Notes: generated from the letters alone by a model not told the origin. A DNA stretch of 6,927 bases from Oscillospiraceae bacterium (GCA_031266295.1 JAISBH010000087.1:1-6927); one strand, 5' to 3'. Counted from the stretch's first letter, positions 1-6,879 are shown. Program-made: numbers and translations.

Positions 1-566
1 GCGAAGCCTGGTCAGGTTTCGAAAGGGCGGATAGCCCTTCGCAGGGTCCGGGACAGAGTCCCGAAACCCCCGTTTCACCCCCCATCGGGGGGAAGGGGGG
101 CGTTCCTCGTTCCATCGTTCCAATCCTGCGCCCCGCCAGTGATAATGCCAAAGGGTAATTGTCAACTTACACCATAGTGGCGGGGCGCCACAAACTTAAA
201 GTGCATTCGGTTCGCAAACCGAACAGCGTCCCACCGCAGTGGACAACCGAGATTTACGCAGCGCAACCCAAGCGTGGTGTTGTGCAATGCTACATCTATA
301 TTGCGTCCCGCAACCTCCGGCTGTCCGCTGCGGCGGGACGCTGTTCGGTTTGCGAACCGAATGCGCTTTAAGTTTGTTGCGCCCCGCCACTATGGTGTTA
401 GTTGACAACTTCTTTATAATATTTTTACTGGCGGGGCGCAGGGTTGGAACGTTGGAACGAGGAACGCCCCCCTTCCCCCCGATGGGGGGTAAAACGGGGG
501 TTTCGGGACTCTGCCCCGGACCCTGCGAAGGGCTATCCGCCCTTTCGAAACCTGACCAGGCTTCGC
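1..566. repeat. Long inverted repeat (foldback element) with arms of about 250 bp
   Basis: The sequence folds back on itself about an axis at 283.5. Positions 1-140 match the reverse complement of 427-566 with 4 differences (53, 76, 115, 124). Positions 161-250 match the reverse complement of 317-406 with 7 differences. Positions 141-160 against 407-426 differ at about half the sites. There is no indel in the whole register. Pairing fades at 251-261, resumes for five bases (262-266 with 301-305), and leaves a central loop of about 34 bases. The outer arms carry a C6-ATC-G6 hairpin, a second G6 run and GTTCC-type heptads. The left arm begins at base 1, so the element may extend beyond the window. 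No open frame in it resembles a protein; those present are generated by the palindrome. It lies downstream of the gltD terminator. It could be one palindromic MITE-like element or two inverted copies of a repeat around a short spacer. The structure is certain; its nature is inferred. Confidence 0.93.
128..439. mobile_element. Nested inverted-repeat unit, possible MITE, inside the long inverted repeat
   Basis: The inner part of the foldback is bounded by a perfect 13-base terminal inverted repeat: GCGCCCCGCCAGT at 128-140 and its complement at 427-439. A near-copy of the same sequence recurs internally as AGTGGCGGGGCGC (176-188) and GCGCCCCGCCACT (379-391). Each end is therefore itself a 61-base mini inverted repeat (128-188 and 379-439) around an AT-richer 35-base centre containing TTGACA facing outward. 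Further in, both arms hold a 7-bp hairpin TTCGGTT/AACCGAA (206-223 and 344-361). No transposase or other coding sequence is present, so if mobile the unit would depend on an enzyme encoded elsewhere. No target-site duplication was recognised at the borders; the flanking bases simply continue the outer palindrome. Reading it as a separate inserted element is an inference; the repeats are plain in the sequence. Confidence 0.5.
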
Positions 567-672
567 CTGGACCATCGTTTGCGCACAATCCATCGGTTTC
601 GGCCAATCGATTATGCTTTAGAGTCTGTCACGGAACGCAACTCGTTCCTCGTTCCCCGTTCCAAGTTCCGGG
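567..672. other. Gene-free spacer with GTTCC heptad repeat
   Basis: No gene is recognisable between the foldback element and the structured region to its right. The bases at 567-643 show nothing notable. Positions 644-669 are a short tandem array of period 7: GTTCCTC, GTTCCCC, GTTCCAA, then GTTCC. The same kind of unit occurs inside both arms of the long inverted repeat (102-123, and in complement about 444-465), where one spacing is 8 rather than 7. The array is followed directly by a run of six G (670-675). Confidence 0.7.
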
Positions 673-754
673 GGGAGGTCGGGAGGGGGACGTGAGTCCC
701 CTTCCCGAAGGCGCGGATGCGCCGCGTCGCCGCAGCGACAAAGAGACTCCTCCC
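673..754 (+). repeat. Multi-hairpin (four-way junction) structured region
   Basis: A closing stem GGGAGG (673-678) with CCTCCC (749-754) encloses three consecutive hairpins, each with a four-base loop. The first is a 13-bp stem 679-691/696-708 with one G-U pair and loop GTGA. The second is a 5-bp stem 710-714/719-723 with loop GGAT. The third is a 5-bp stem GTCGC/GCGAC, 726-730/735-739, with loop CGCA. The GTGA loop is of the GNRA type only when read on the plus strand, which weakly favours that orientation for an RNA. It has no tRNA features such as a T-loop sequence or CCA end. It could be a palindromic intergenic repeat of the REP/MITE kind or a structured RNA. No promoter for it was found. 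Confidence 0.55.
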
Positions 755-760
755 GTCGCC

Positions 761-799
761 ATAAAGAAAAGGGGTTGCCGCGTGGTTAGCGGCGACCCC
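761..799 (-). terminator. Rho-independent terminator of the gltBD operon
   Basis: Read on the minus strand, a stem GGGGTCGCCGC (799-789), a 7-base loop (788-782) and GCGGCAACCCC (781-771) form 11 positions of pairing with a single C-A mismatch. The U-rich tract TTTTCTTTAT (770-761) follows at once. The stem begins nine bases after the gltD stop codon, the usual place for an intrinsic terminator. On the plus strand the hairpin is followed by AAAACC, so it would not terminate transcription in that direction. Confidence 0.88.
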
Positions 800-808
800 A
801 AAACCATC

Positions 809-2218
809 TTATGCGGGCGCGCACATTGTGTGCATCGCCGCCGCGCAAATCGCCTCCGCCGCCTCCACTCCCTCGCGTATCGCCCACACTACCAGGCTCT
901 GGCCGCGCCGCATGTCTCCGGCAGCGAATACATTGGTCAGGTTGGTCTCGCAGCCTCGCGTCTTCAGCCGTCCACGCTCGTCAGTCTCCAGGCCCATCGA
1001 CCTCGCCAGCCTGCGTTCCGGACCCAGGAAGCCCATCGCCAGCAATACCAACCTCGCCGGGAACTCCCTCGTCTCGCCCTTCACCCTCGCCCTCACCGCG
1101 CTGGTCGCTCCATCATCACCGACGAACGCCTCCGTCGCAGCCTCGTACACTCGCGGATCATGCCCTCTCAACGCGATATATTCCTGCTGGCCGTAATCCA
1201 CCTTTAGTACGCGCGGCCATTCCGGCCACGGGTTAGACACTTGGCGCACCGTCGGCGGCTCCGGTAATATTTCTAATTGTGTAACTGAACTGCAACCCTG
1301 CCGTATCGCAGTCGCGGCGCAATCATTACCCGTATCGCCCCCGCCGATGATCACTACATCCTTGCCGAACGCGCTTAACGACGACGCTTTCCCATATACG
1401 GCAGCCTTCGTCGCCTCAGTCAAATAATCGACCGCGAACGCGATACCCTCGAGATTGCGTCCTTCGACGTTCAAGTCCCTCGGCTCGCGCGCGCCGCAGC
1501 ACAGCGCCACCGCGCCGAACTCGCTTGACAGCGCGGCGATATCCGTCACTTCTGTATTAAGCCTGAACCTCACGCCCGACGCCTCCATCCATTCCACGCG
1601 GCGGCTCAGCACGGCCTTCTCCAGCTTCATGTTCGGGATACCGTACATCAGCAGCCCGCCGGGCCTGTCGTCCCGCTCGAACACCGTTACGCTGAACCCC
1701 AACTGGCGCAAACGTATCGCGCACGCTAGCCCGGCCGGGCCGGAACCCACGACAGCCACGCCGCCTCGATCCCCCATATTACCGATCGGCGGCAACCATC
1801 TGTTCTCGAATCCCAGTTCAGCTAAACAACATTCGTTCGCCCGAATAGTTATAGGCTCCTGATTAAATCCGCACAGACACGCAGCCTCGCAAGGCGCGGG
1901 ACACACCCTCCCGGTCATCTCCGGCAGCGGATTCGTCAGCGAAAGCCGACCCAGCGCAGCCTGATCCAGACCGCGGTAGAGCAGATCGTTGAACTCCGGT
2001 ATCAGGTTCCCCAGCGGGCATCCGCTGACCATACCGTTCAATATCCGCCCGCCATGGCAGAACGGCACCCCGCAATCCATGCATCGCGCGGCCTGTTCAC
2101 GCTGATCTGGCAGCGGCAGCGCGCCATGAATCTCACGCCAGTCAGCGGCGCGCCCTAACGCATCTCTATCCTCCGCCTCGCGCCGGTCGTATATCAGGCA
2201 TCCATTCAACCGACCCAC
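809..2218 (-). CDS. gltD: Glutamate synthase (NADPH) small subunit
   Basis: This is the FAD/Fe-S electron-input subunit of glutamate synthase. It oxidises NADPH and delivers electrons to the GltB partner in the cytoplasm for glutamate formation. From the chosen start it has 469 residues, close to the family length of about 470. The N-terminal domain carries the cysteines of two [4Fe-4S] clusters: CMDCGVPFC at 46-54 with C67, and CPAPCEAAC at 106-114. The FAD-binding Rossmann motif GSGPAG is at 158-163, the NADPH-site motif GGGDTG at 292-297, and the C-terminal FAD motif FAAGDMRRGQSLVVWAIREG at 431-450. The start is GTG at 2218. It gives the expected family N-terminus (GRLNGCLIYDRREA) and is preceded at 8 bases by a strong Shine-Dalgarno sequence. 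The frame stays open further upstream to an ATG at 2422, but that part is only the shadow of gltB. The gene overlaps gltB by 13 bases and ends just before the terminator. Confidence 0.96.
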   Translation of the reverse strand: MGRLNGCLIYDRREAEDRDALGRAADWREIHGALPLPDQREQAARCMDCGVPFCHGGRILNGMVSGCPLGNLIPEFNDLLYRGLDQAALGRLSLTNPLPEMTGRVCPAPCEAACLCGFNQEPITIRANECCLAELGFENRWLPPIGNMGDRGGVAVVGSGPAGLACAIRLRQLGFSVTVFERDDRPGGLLMYGIPNMKLEKAVLSRRVEWMEASGVRFRLNTEVTDIAALSSEFGAVALCCGAREPRDLNVEGRNLEGIAFAVDYLTEATKAAVYGKASSLSAFGKDVVIIGGGDTGNDCAATAIRQGCSSVTQLEILPEPPTVRQVSNPWPEWPRVLKVDYGQQEYIALRGHDPRVYEAATEAFVGDDGATSAVRARVKGETREFPARLVLLAMGFLGPERRLARSMGLETDERGRLKTRGCETNLTNVFAAGDMRRGQSLVVWAIREGVEAAEAICAAAMHTMCAPA

Positions 2219-5200
2219 TGTGTGAACCCCTCCTTCCAGGCCGAACGATACTCGTCGGGCATCACCCTGATAAACCGCAGGATCCACTCGTTCCAGTGAT
2301 CCAGTATCTCCAGCGTCAGCGGACTGTCCGTGCGCGCGTGATGCGTCTCCAGCACACGCCGCAGCCAGACTATCTCCTCGGGTTGATCCAGCCGCTCCAG
2401 CGCGACGCTCTCCGGATTGCATCGCGAGGCGAAGTCCCCGTCCCGCTCAAGAACATACGCGACGCCGCCCGTCATGCCCGCCGCGAAGTTGCGTCCCGTC
2501 GCGCCCAGCACGATCACCCGCCCGCCCGTCATATACGCGCAGCCGGGGTCGCCGACGCCCTCGACGACGGCCAGCGCGCCGCTGTTGCGCACGGCGAACC
2601 GCTCGCCCGCCGCGCCTGCGAACATCGCCGCGCCCTCCGTCGCCCCGTACAGCGCGACGTTGCCCAGCAGGGTGCTTTCATGCGCATCGTACGCCGCGTC
2701 CGCCGGCGGTTTGATGATCAGCTTGCCGCCCGACAGACCCTTGCCGACATAGTCGTTGGCCTGGCCCGTCAGCGACAGCGTTATGCCGCGCGGCATCCAC
2801 GCGCCGAAACTCTGCCCCGCGTATCCCACAAGATCGAACCGTATCGTGTCGTCGGGCAGTCCCTTCGACCCGAACCTGCGCGTTACCTCGCTGCCCAACC
2901 GGGTGCCTATAGTGCGGTGAATATTCTGTACGCGCAACGAACCGCGCACGCATTGACCCTTCGTCAGCGCGGGTTCGGCCAGCACGGCCAGCGTGGACGA
3001 GTCGAGCGTGTCGCCCAGCGTATGATGGCTGGCGTTGTACCGGATGGCTACTGGCGCGGGCCGCAGCAAGCGCCTGAAATCCAGCGTGCGCCGCTTCCAG
3101 TGATCGGTGGCGATAGGTTCCAGCAGATCGGCGCGGCCCACCATCTCATCGACGGAGCGCAGACCCAGACCGGCCATTATCCCGCGCAGCTGCTCCGCCA
3201 CGAACGTCATGAATCGCATCACATACTCCGGCTTGCCTCGGAAACGCGCGCGCAGCGTCTCGTTCTGGGTGGCTACGCCCACTGGACAGCTGTCCAGGTT
3301 GCACACGCGCATCATCATGCAGCCCATCGTGATCAGCGGCCCGGTCGAGAATCCGAATTCCTCCGCGCCCAGCAGCGCCGCGATCGCCACGTCGCGCCCG
3401 GTCAGCAGTTTGCCGTCGGTCTCCAGCGTGACGCGGGCGCGCAGCCTGTTCCGCACCAGCGTCTGATGCGTCTCGGCCAAACCCAGTTCCCATGGCAGTC
3501 CGGCGTGGCGTATGCTGGCACGCGGCGACGCGCCCGTGCCGCCGTCGTAACCGCTAATAAGGATCACGTCGGCCATACCCTTGGCCACTCCGGCCGCTAT
3601 GGTGCCGACCCCCGCCTCCGCCACCAGTTTAACGGACACGCGCGCTTCAGGGTTAGCGTTCTTCAGGTCGTATATCAGTTCGGCGAGATCCTCTATGGAG
3701 TATATGTCGTGGTGCGGCGGCGGGGAGATTAAGCCCACACCGGGTGTTGAGTGTCGGGTTTTGGCGATCGACGGGGATACCTTCGCGCCGGGCAGCTGGC
3801 CTCCTTCGCCTGGTTTCGCGCCCTGCGCCATCTTGATCTGAATCTCCCGCGCCGATACCAGGTATCCGCTCGTCACGCCGAAACGCCCTGACGCTACTTG
3901 CTTGATCGCGCTGCATCGTTCGTCCAGGAACCTCGCCTCGTCCTCGCCGCCCTCGCCCGTGTTGGACTTGCCGCCTAAGCGATTCATTGCAATGGCCATG
4001 CACTCGTGGGCCTCTTGGCTGATCGAGCCGTATGACATCGCGCCCGTCTTGAACCGCTTGACGATCGACTCCACAGGCTCGACCTCGTCCAACGGAACCG
4101 GGCTCGCGTCCTTGAACCGGAACAGCGAGCGCAGCGTGATCGACTCACCTTCGTCGATGGACTTCGCGCACTGTTTGAATAACTCTGGATCGTTGTTCCA
4201 GCACGCCTGTTGGAGCAGGTGGATCGATTCCGGGTTGAGCAGATGCGGTTCCCCGTCCCGGCGATACTGATATACGCCTCCCGACGGCAAAACCCGCGCC
4301 TCGTCCGATCCTGGGGCGAACGCCGCCGAATGCCGCGCCCCGGTCTCCCGCGCCAGTTCATCCAGCGTCAGGCCGCCCAGGCGCGACGGCGTGCCCGGGA
4401 AGTATCGGTCGATGATCTCCGGACCCAGCCCCACCGCCTCGAACGGCTGAGCGCCTCGGTAACTCTGCACCGCCGATATGCCCATCTTGGAGAGCATCTT
4501 AAGCAATCCCTTTTCCAGCGCGTGGACGTAGTTCTTCGCCGCGTCCTCCGGATCGATCGGCTTACCGTTCTTCTTTAGAAAACCCTCGCGCGCCATATCG
4601 CGGACGGTCTCCAGCGCGGCGTAGGGGCAGATGGCCGTCACGCCGTACCCGACCAGCAGCGCGATATGATGCACCTCGCGCGGTTCAGCCGAGTCCAGCA
4701 GGATGCTCAGCCGCGTGCGCATACCCTCCTGAACCGTATGACGCTGCACGCATGTGACGGCCAGCAGCGCGGGTATCGCGGCATGGTCGCTGTCCGCGTC
4801 GCGATCCGACAGTATCAGAATCGAGCATCCCCTGTTGAACGCGTCCTCCGCGTCCCTCTGCAGGTTGACCAGCGCGGCGCGCAGGCCGGCGCCGCCGTCC
4901 GCCGCCTTATACACGATGGACAGTATCGCGGCGCGCAGTCCATCTTTATCCAGCGCCGCCAGACCGCGCATCCGCTTCTCCGATATGATGGGACTGTGAA
5001 GCCGGATCTGCTTGCAGCACAGGGGAGAGGGATGCAACAGGTCGCCCTCGGGTCCTATGTACACGCGCAGCGACGTGACGATCTCTTCGCGAATCGCGTC
5101 GATGGGCGGGTTGGTCACCTGCGCGAATTGATGATGGAAGTAGTCGTACAACAACTGCGGGGCGTCGCTGAGCACGGCCAGAGGCGAATCGGTACCCATC

Positions 5201-6720
5201 GACCCGACGGCCTCTTGACCCGTCTCGGCCATAGGGCGCAGCAGCTTCTCGCATTGCTCATACGTATACCCGAACGCATATTGAATGGTCTTCAGCGGCA
5301 GCCTGCAATTCATTGCCGGCGGAAGCGCTCCGTCCAGCGGCAGCGCGTCGACGTCCAGCTTCAGCCTGTCGATCCAGGCGCGGTAGGGCTGCTGGCTGGC
5401 GATAGCGTTCTTGATCTCGGCGTCGGCATAGAAGCGTCCTTCTGACGTGTCTATCATCACCATGCATCCTGGCTGAAGGCGGTCTTGGAGACGTATGTTG
5501 GACGCGGGTACCTCCAGCGCGCCGGCCTCGCTGGTGAGGATCACCATGTCGTCCAGCGTCACCACGTAGCGCGCAGGGCGCAGTCCGTTCCGGTCGAGCA
5601 TCGCGCCTATTGACACGCCGTCCGTGAACGCTATCGCGGCGGGGCCATCCCAAGCGGCCAGTATGTGGCTGTGAAACTCATAAAACGCGCGCAGGGCGGA
5701 CGGCATCTCGCGATACTTCTCCCATGGCGCGGGGATCATCATCATGGCCGAGTGAGCCAAGCTACGTCCGGTCAGCGTCAAGAACTCCAGACAGTTGTCG
5801 AACATTGCGGAATCGCTGCCATCCTCGCGAATGATGGGCAGAACATCCGCTATCGGCACGCCGAACACGTCCGTGGCGATATGCTGCTGACGCGCGCGCA
5901 TACGCTGGACGTTACCCTTGATCGTGTTAATCTCGCCGTTGTGAACGAGACAGCGGTTCGGGTGCGCGCGCTCCCAACTGGGGAACGTATTCGTTGAGAA
6001 GCGCGAGTGCACTAGCGCGAGCGCGCTGCTATAATCCAGATCCCGCAGATCCGGATACAGTTCCTCCAACTGCGGCGCGAGGAGCATACCCTTATATACG
6101 ATCGTGCGGCACGATAGACTGCACGCGTAGAAGTCGACGGAATCAGGCTCGCGCAGACGAGCCTCGGCGCGCTTGCGGATCACGTACAGCGCGCGTTCGA
6201 ACGAAAGCTCGTCCTCGACGCGGGCATTCTTAGCTATGAACGCTTGCCTGATTCGAGGCATTGCGGCAAGAGCCGACGCGCCTAAGTGTTCGGTGCGCAC
6301 GGGCACATCCCGCCAGCCTAGGAACCGCTGATCCGACTGCGTGACGATTTTGGCGAATTCCGTTTCGACGCGGCTCCGACGTTCGTCGTCCTGCGGCAGG
6401 AACAGCATCCCTACCCCGTACTCGCCCAGTCTGGGCAGCAGTATTCCTAGCGGCTGGCACACCTTACGGAAGTACGCGTCCGGTATTTGGGTGAGTATGC
6501 CCGCGCCGTCGCCGCTGTCCTGCTCCGCGCCGATGCCGCCCCGGTGGGTCATGTGCACCAGCGCATCCAGCGCCTGTTTGACCAGGTCGTGACTGCGCCG
6601 CCCGTTGATGTGCGCCACCAGGCCTATTCCGCACGCCTCGTGTTCATAGCTTGGGTCATAAAGATCGTCGCGCGTCTGTGTGCGGAGGCGCGCGCTGTAC
6701 AGTTCCCGTTCCTGCCCCAT
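2206..6720 (-). CDS. gltB: Glutamate synthase (NADPH) large subunit
   Basis: This catalytic subunit of glutamate synthase turns glutamine plus 2-oxoglutarate into two glutamates, the GOGAT half of the GS-GOGAT ammonium-assimilation cycle. The protein has 1504 residues, normal for bacterial GltB. An N-terminal class II glutamine amidotransferase domain (about 30-450) begins at Cys30 in EACGIG; the first 29 residues are a propeptide expected to be removed so that this Cys becomes the N-terminal nucleophile. The domain also shows HSRFSTNT (238-245) and HNGEINT (260-266). A central linker domain (about 490-790) follows, then the FMN-binding synthase barrel (about 870-1200) with GEGGQLPGAKV (971-981), SPPPHHDIYSIEDL (999-1012) and GGTGASP (1060-1066). 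The [3Fe-4S] cysteines are C1134, C1140 and C1145 (CMMMRVCNLDSC). The C-terminal GXGXG beta-helix spans about 1295-1430. No key residue is missing and there is no frameshift. The ATG at 6720 has a modest GAGG (6732-6735) 11 bases upstream. It is the first gene of the operon. Confidence 0.97.
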   Translation of the reverse strand: MGQERELYSARLRTQTRDDLYDPSYEHEACGIGLVAHINGRRSHDLVKQALDALVHMTHRGGIGAEQDSGDGAGILTQIPDAYFRKVCQPLGILLPRLGEYGVGMLFLPQDDERRSRVETEFAKIVTQSDQRFLGWRDVPVRTEHLGASALAAMPRIRQAFIAKNARVEDELSFERALYVIRKRAEARLREPDSVDFYACSLSCRTIVYKGMLLAPQLEELYPDLRDLDYSSALALVHSRFSTNTFPSWERAHPNRCLVHNGEINTIKGNVQRMRARQQHIATDVFGVPIADVLPIIREDGSDSAMFDNCLEFLTLTGRSLAHSAMMMIPAPWEKYREMPSALRAFYEFHSHILAAWDGPAAIAFTDGVSIGAMLDRNGLRPARYVVTLDDMVILTSEAGALEVPASNIRLQDRLQPGCMVMIDTSEGRFYADAEIKNAIASQQPYRAWIDRLKLDVDALPLDGALPPAMNCRLPLKTIQYAFGYTYEQCEKLLRPMAETGQEAVGSMGTDSPLAVLSDAPQLLYDYFHHQFAQVTNPPIDAIREEIVTSLRVYIGPEGDLLHPSPLCCKQIRLHSPIISEKRMRGLAALDKDGLRAAILSIVYKAADGGAGLRAALVNLQRDAEDAFNRGCSILILSDRDADSDHAAIPALLAVTCVQRHTVQEGMRTRLSILLDSAEPREVHHIALLVGYGVTAICPYAALETVRDMAREGFLKKNGKPIDPEDAAKNYVHALEKGLLKMLSKMGISAVQSYRGAQPFEAVGLGPEIIDRYFPGTPSRLGGLTLDELARETGARHSAAFAPGSDEARVLPSGGVYQYRRDGEPHLLNPESIHLLQQACWNNDPELFKQCAKSIDEGESITLRSLFRFKDASPVPLDEVEPVESIVKRFKTGAMSYGSISQEAHECMAIAMNRLGGKSNTGEGGEDEARFLDERCSAIKQVASGRFGVTSGYLVSAREIQIKMAQGAKPGEGGQLPGAKVSPSIAKTRHSTPGVGLISPPPHHDIYSIEDLAELIYDLKNANPEARVSVKLVAEAGVGTIAAGVAKGMADVILISGYDGGTGASPRASIRHAGLPWELGLAETHQTLVRNRLRARVTLETDGKLLTGRDVAIAALLGAEEFGFSTGPLITMGCMMMRVCNLDSCPVGVATQNETLRARFRGKPEYVMRFMTFVAEQLRGIMAGLGLRSVDEMVGRADLLEPIATDHWKRRTLDFRRLLRPAPVAIRYNASHHTLGDTLDSSTLAVLAEPALTKGQCVRGSLRVQNIHRTIGTRLGSEVTRRFGSKGLPDDTIRFDLVGYAGQSFGAWMPRGITLSLTGQANDYVGKGLSGGKLIIKPPADAAYDAHESTLLGNVALYGATEGAAMFAGAAGERFAVRNSGALAVVEGVGDPGCAYMTGGRVIVLGATGRNFAAGMTGGVAYVLERDGDFASRCNPESVALERLDQPEEIVWLRRVLETHHARTDSPLTLEILDHWNEWILRFIRVMPDEYRSAWKEGFTQWVG
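2227..2235 (-). promoter_or_regulatory. gltD ribosome-binding site inside the gltB 3' end
   Basis: On the minus strand AAGGAGGGG is followed by 8 bases (TTCACACA) and then the GTG at 2218. It is a near-ideal Shine-Dalgarno sequence at ideal spacing and settles the gltD start. It lies wholly within gltB codons, about 20 bases before the gltB stop, so ribosomes finishing gltB are placed to restart on gltD. Confidence 0.88.
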
Positions 6721-6760
6721 TATCTGTTTCGCCTCGTTTCGTTATCGCGGTGCGTTGTTA

Positions 6761-6778
6761 ACTACATCGGCGTGTAGT
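6761..6778. promoter_or_regulatory. Perfect palindrome at the gltB transcription start, possible operator
   Basis: ACTACA (6761-6766) and TGTAGT (6773-6778) are exact inverted copies separated by six bases. The site begins about 3-4 bases after the transcription start predicted from the -10 hexamer. A dimeric regulator bound here would block transcription, and in the RNA the same bases could form a short hairpin at the very 5' end. It does not match an operator I can name with confidence. The palindrome is seen directly; a regulatory role is inferred from its position. Confidence 0.5.
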
Positions 6779-6787
6779 CATTTGTGT

Positions 6788-6816
6788 AATATATCATAAA
6801 CGCTCGAAAAATGCAA
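6788..6816 (-). promoter_or_regulatory. Sigma-70-type promoter of gltBD
   Basis: On the minus strand the -35 TTGCAT (6816-6811) is separated by exactly 17 bases from the -10 TATATT (6793-6788). A TG one base before the -10 makes it an extended -10 element. Each hexamer has five of six consensus bases or is close to that. Transcription should start near 6780-6782, giving a leader of about 60 bases before the gltB ATG. It is the only strong promoter candidate in the right flank. Confidence 0.75.
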
Positions 6817-6879
6817 GGCGGCGCTGATGATCCTTAAAACGAGGGTTGTTGTCGGCTTCAACACCGTAAGAACGCGCGG

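Noticed and set aside
402..420. TTGACA and TATAAT as one plus-strand promoter
   Set aside because: Only 7 bases separate the two hexamers, far from the required 16-18, and no gene lies downstream on that strand.
1..566. CRISPR array or integron attC site
   Set aside because: There are no regularly spaced direct repeats with unique spacers and no attC core sites; the structure is a single large palindrome with nested inverted repeats.
196..606. 136-codon minus-strand frame and the 70-codon plus-strand frame at 159-371
   Set aside because: Both lie in the inverted repeat and encode related peptides (ending CSVCEPNAL) only because the two arms are complementary. There is no ribosome-binding site and no protein-like composition.
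673..754. tRNA gene
   Set aside because: The cloverleaf-like fold lacks a T-loop sequence, an anticodon arm with a 7-base loop and proper acceptor length; all three loops have four bases.
239..1207. 322-codon open frame on the plus strand
   Set aside because: It starts inside the foldback repeat and runs antisense into gltD. The translation is low-complexity and rich in Arg, Pro and Ser, with no domain, and is explained by high G+C on the antisense strand.
2219..2422. Upstream extension of gltD to the ATG at 2422
   Set aside because: The extra 68 residues are the out-of-frame reading of the gltB end and resemble no GltD N-terminus. The GTG at 2218 has a strong ribosome-binding site and gives the expected length.
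2296..3732. 478-codon open frame antisense to gltB
   Set aside because: gltB is complete and conserved throughout on the opposite strand. The antisense product is Arg/His/Gln-rich with no motif, a typical GC-rich shadow frame. The same holds for the 259-codon frame at 4666-5445.
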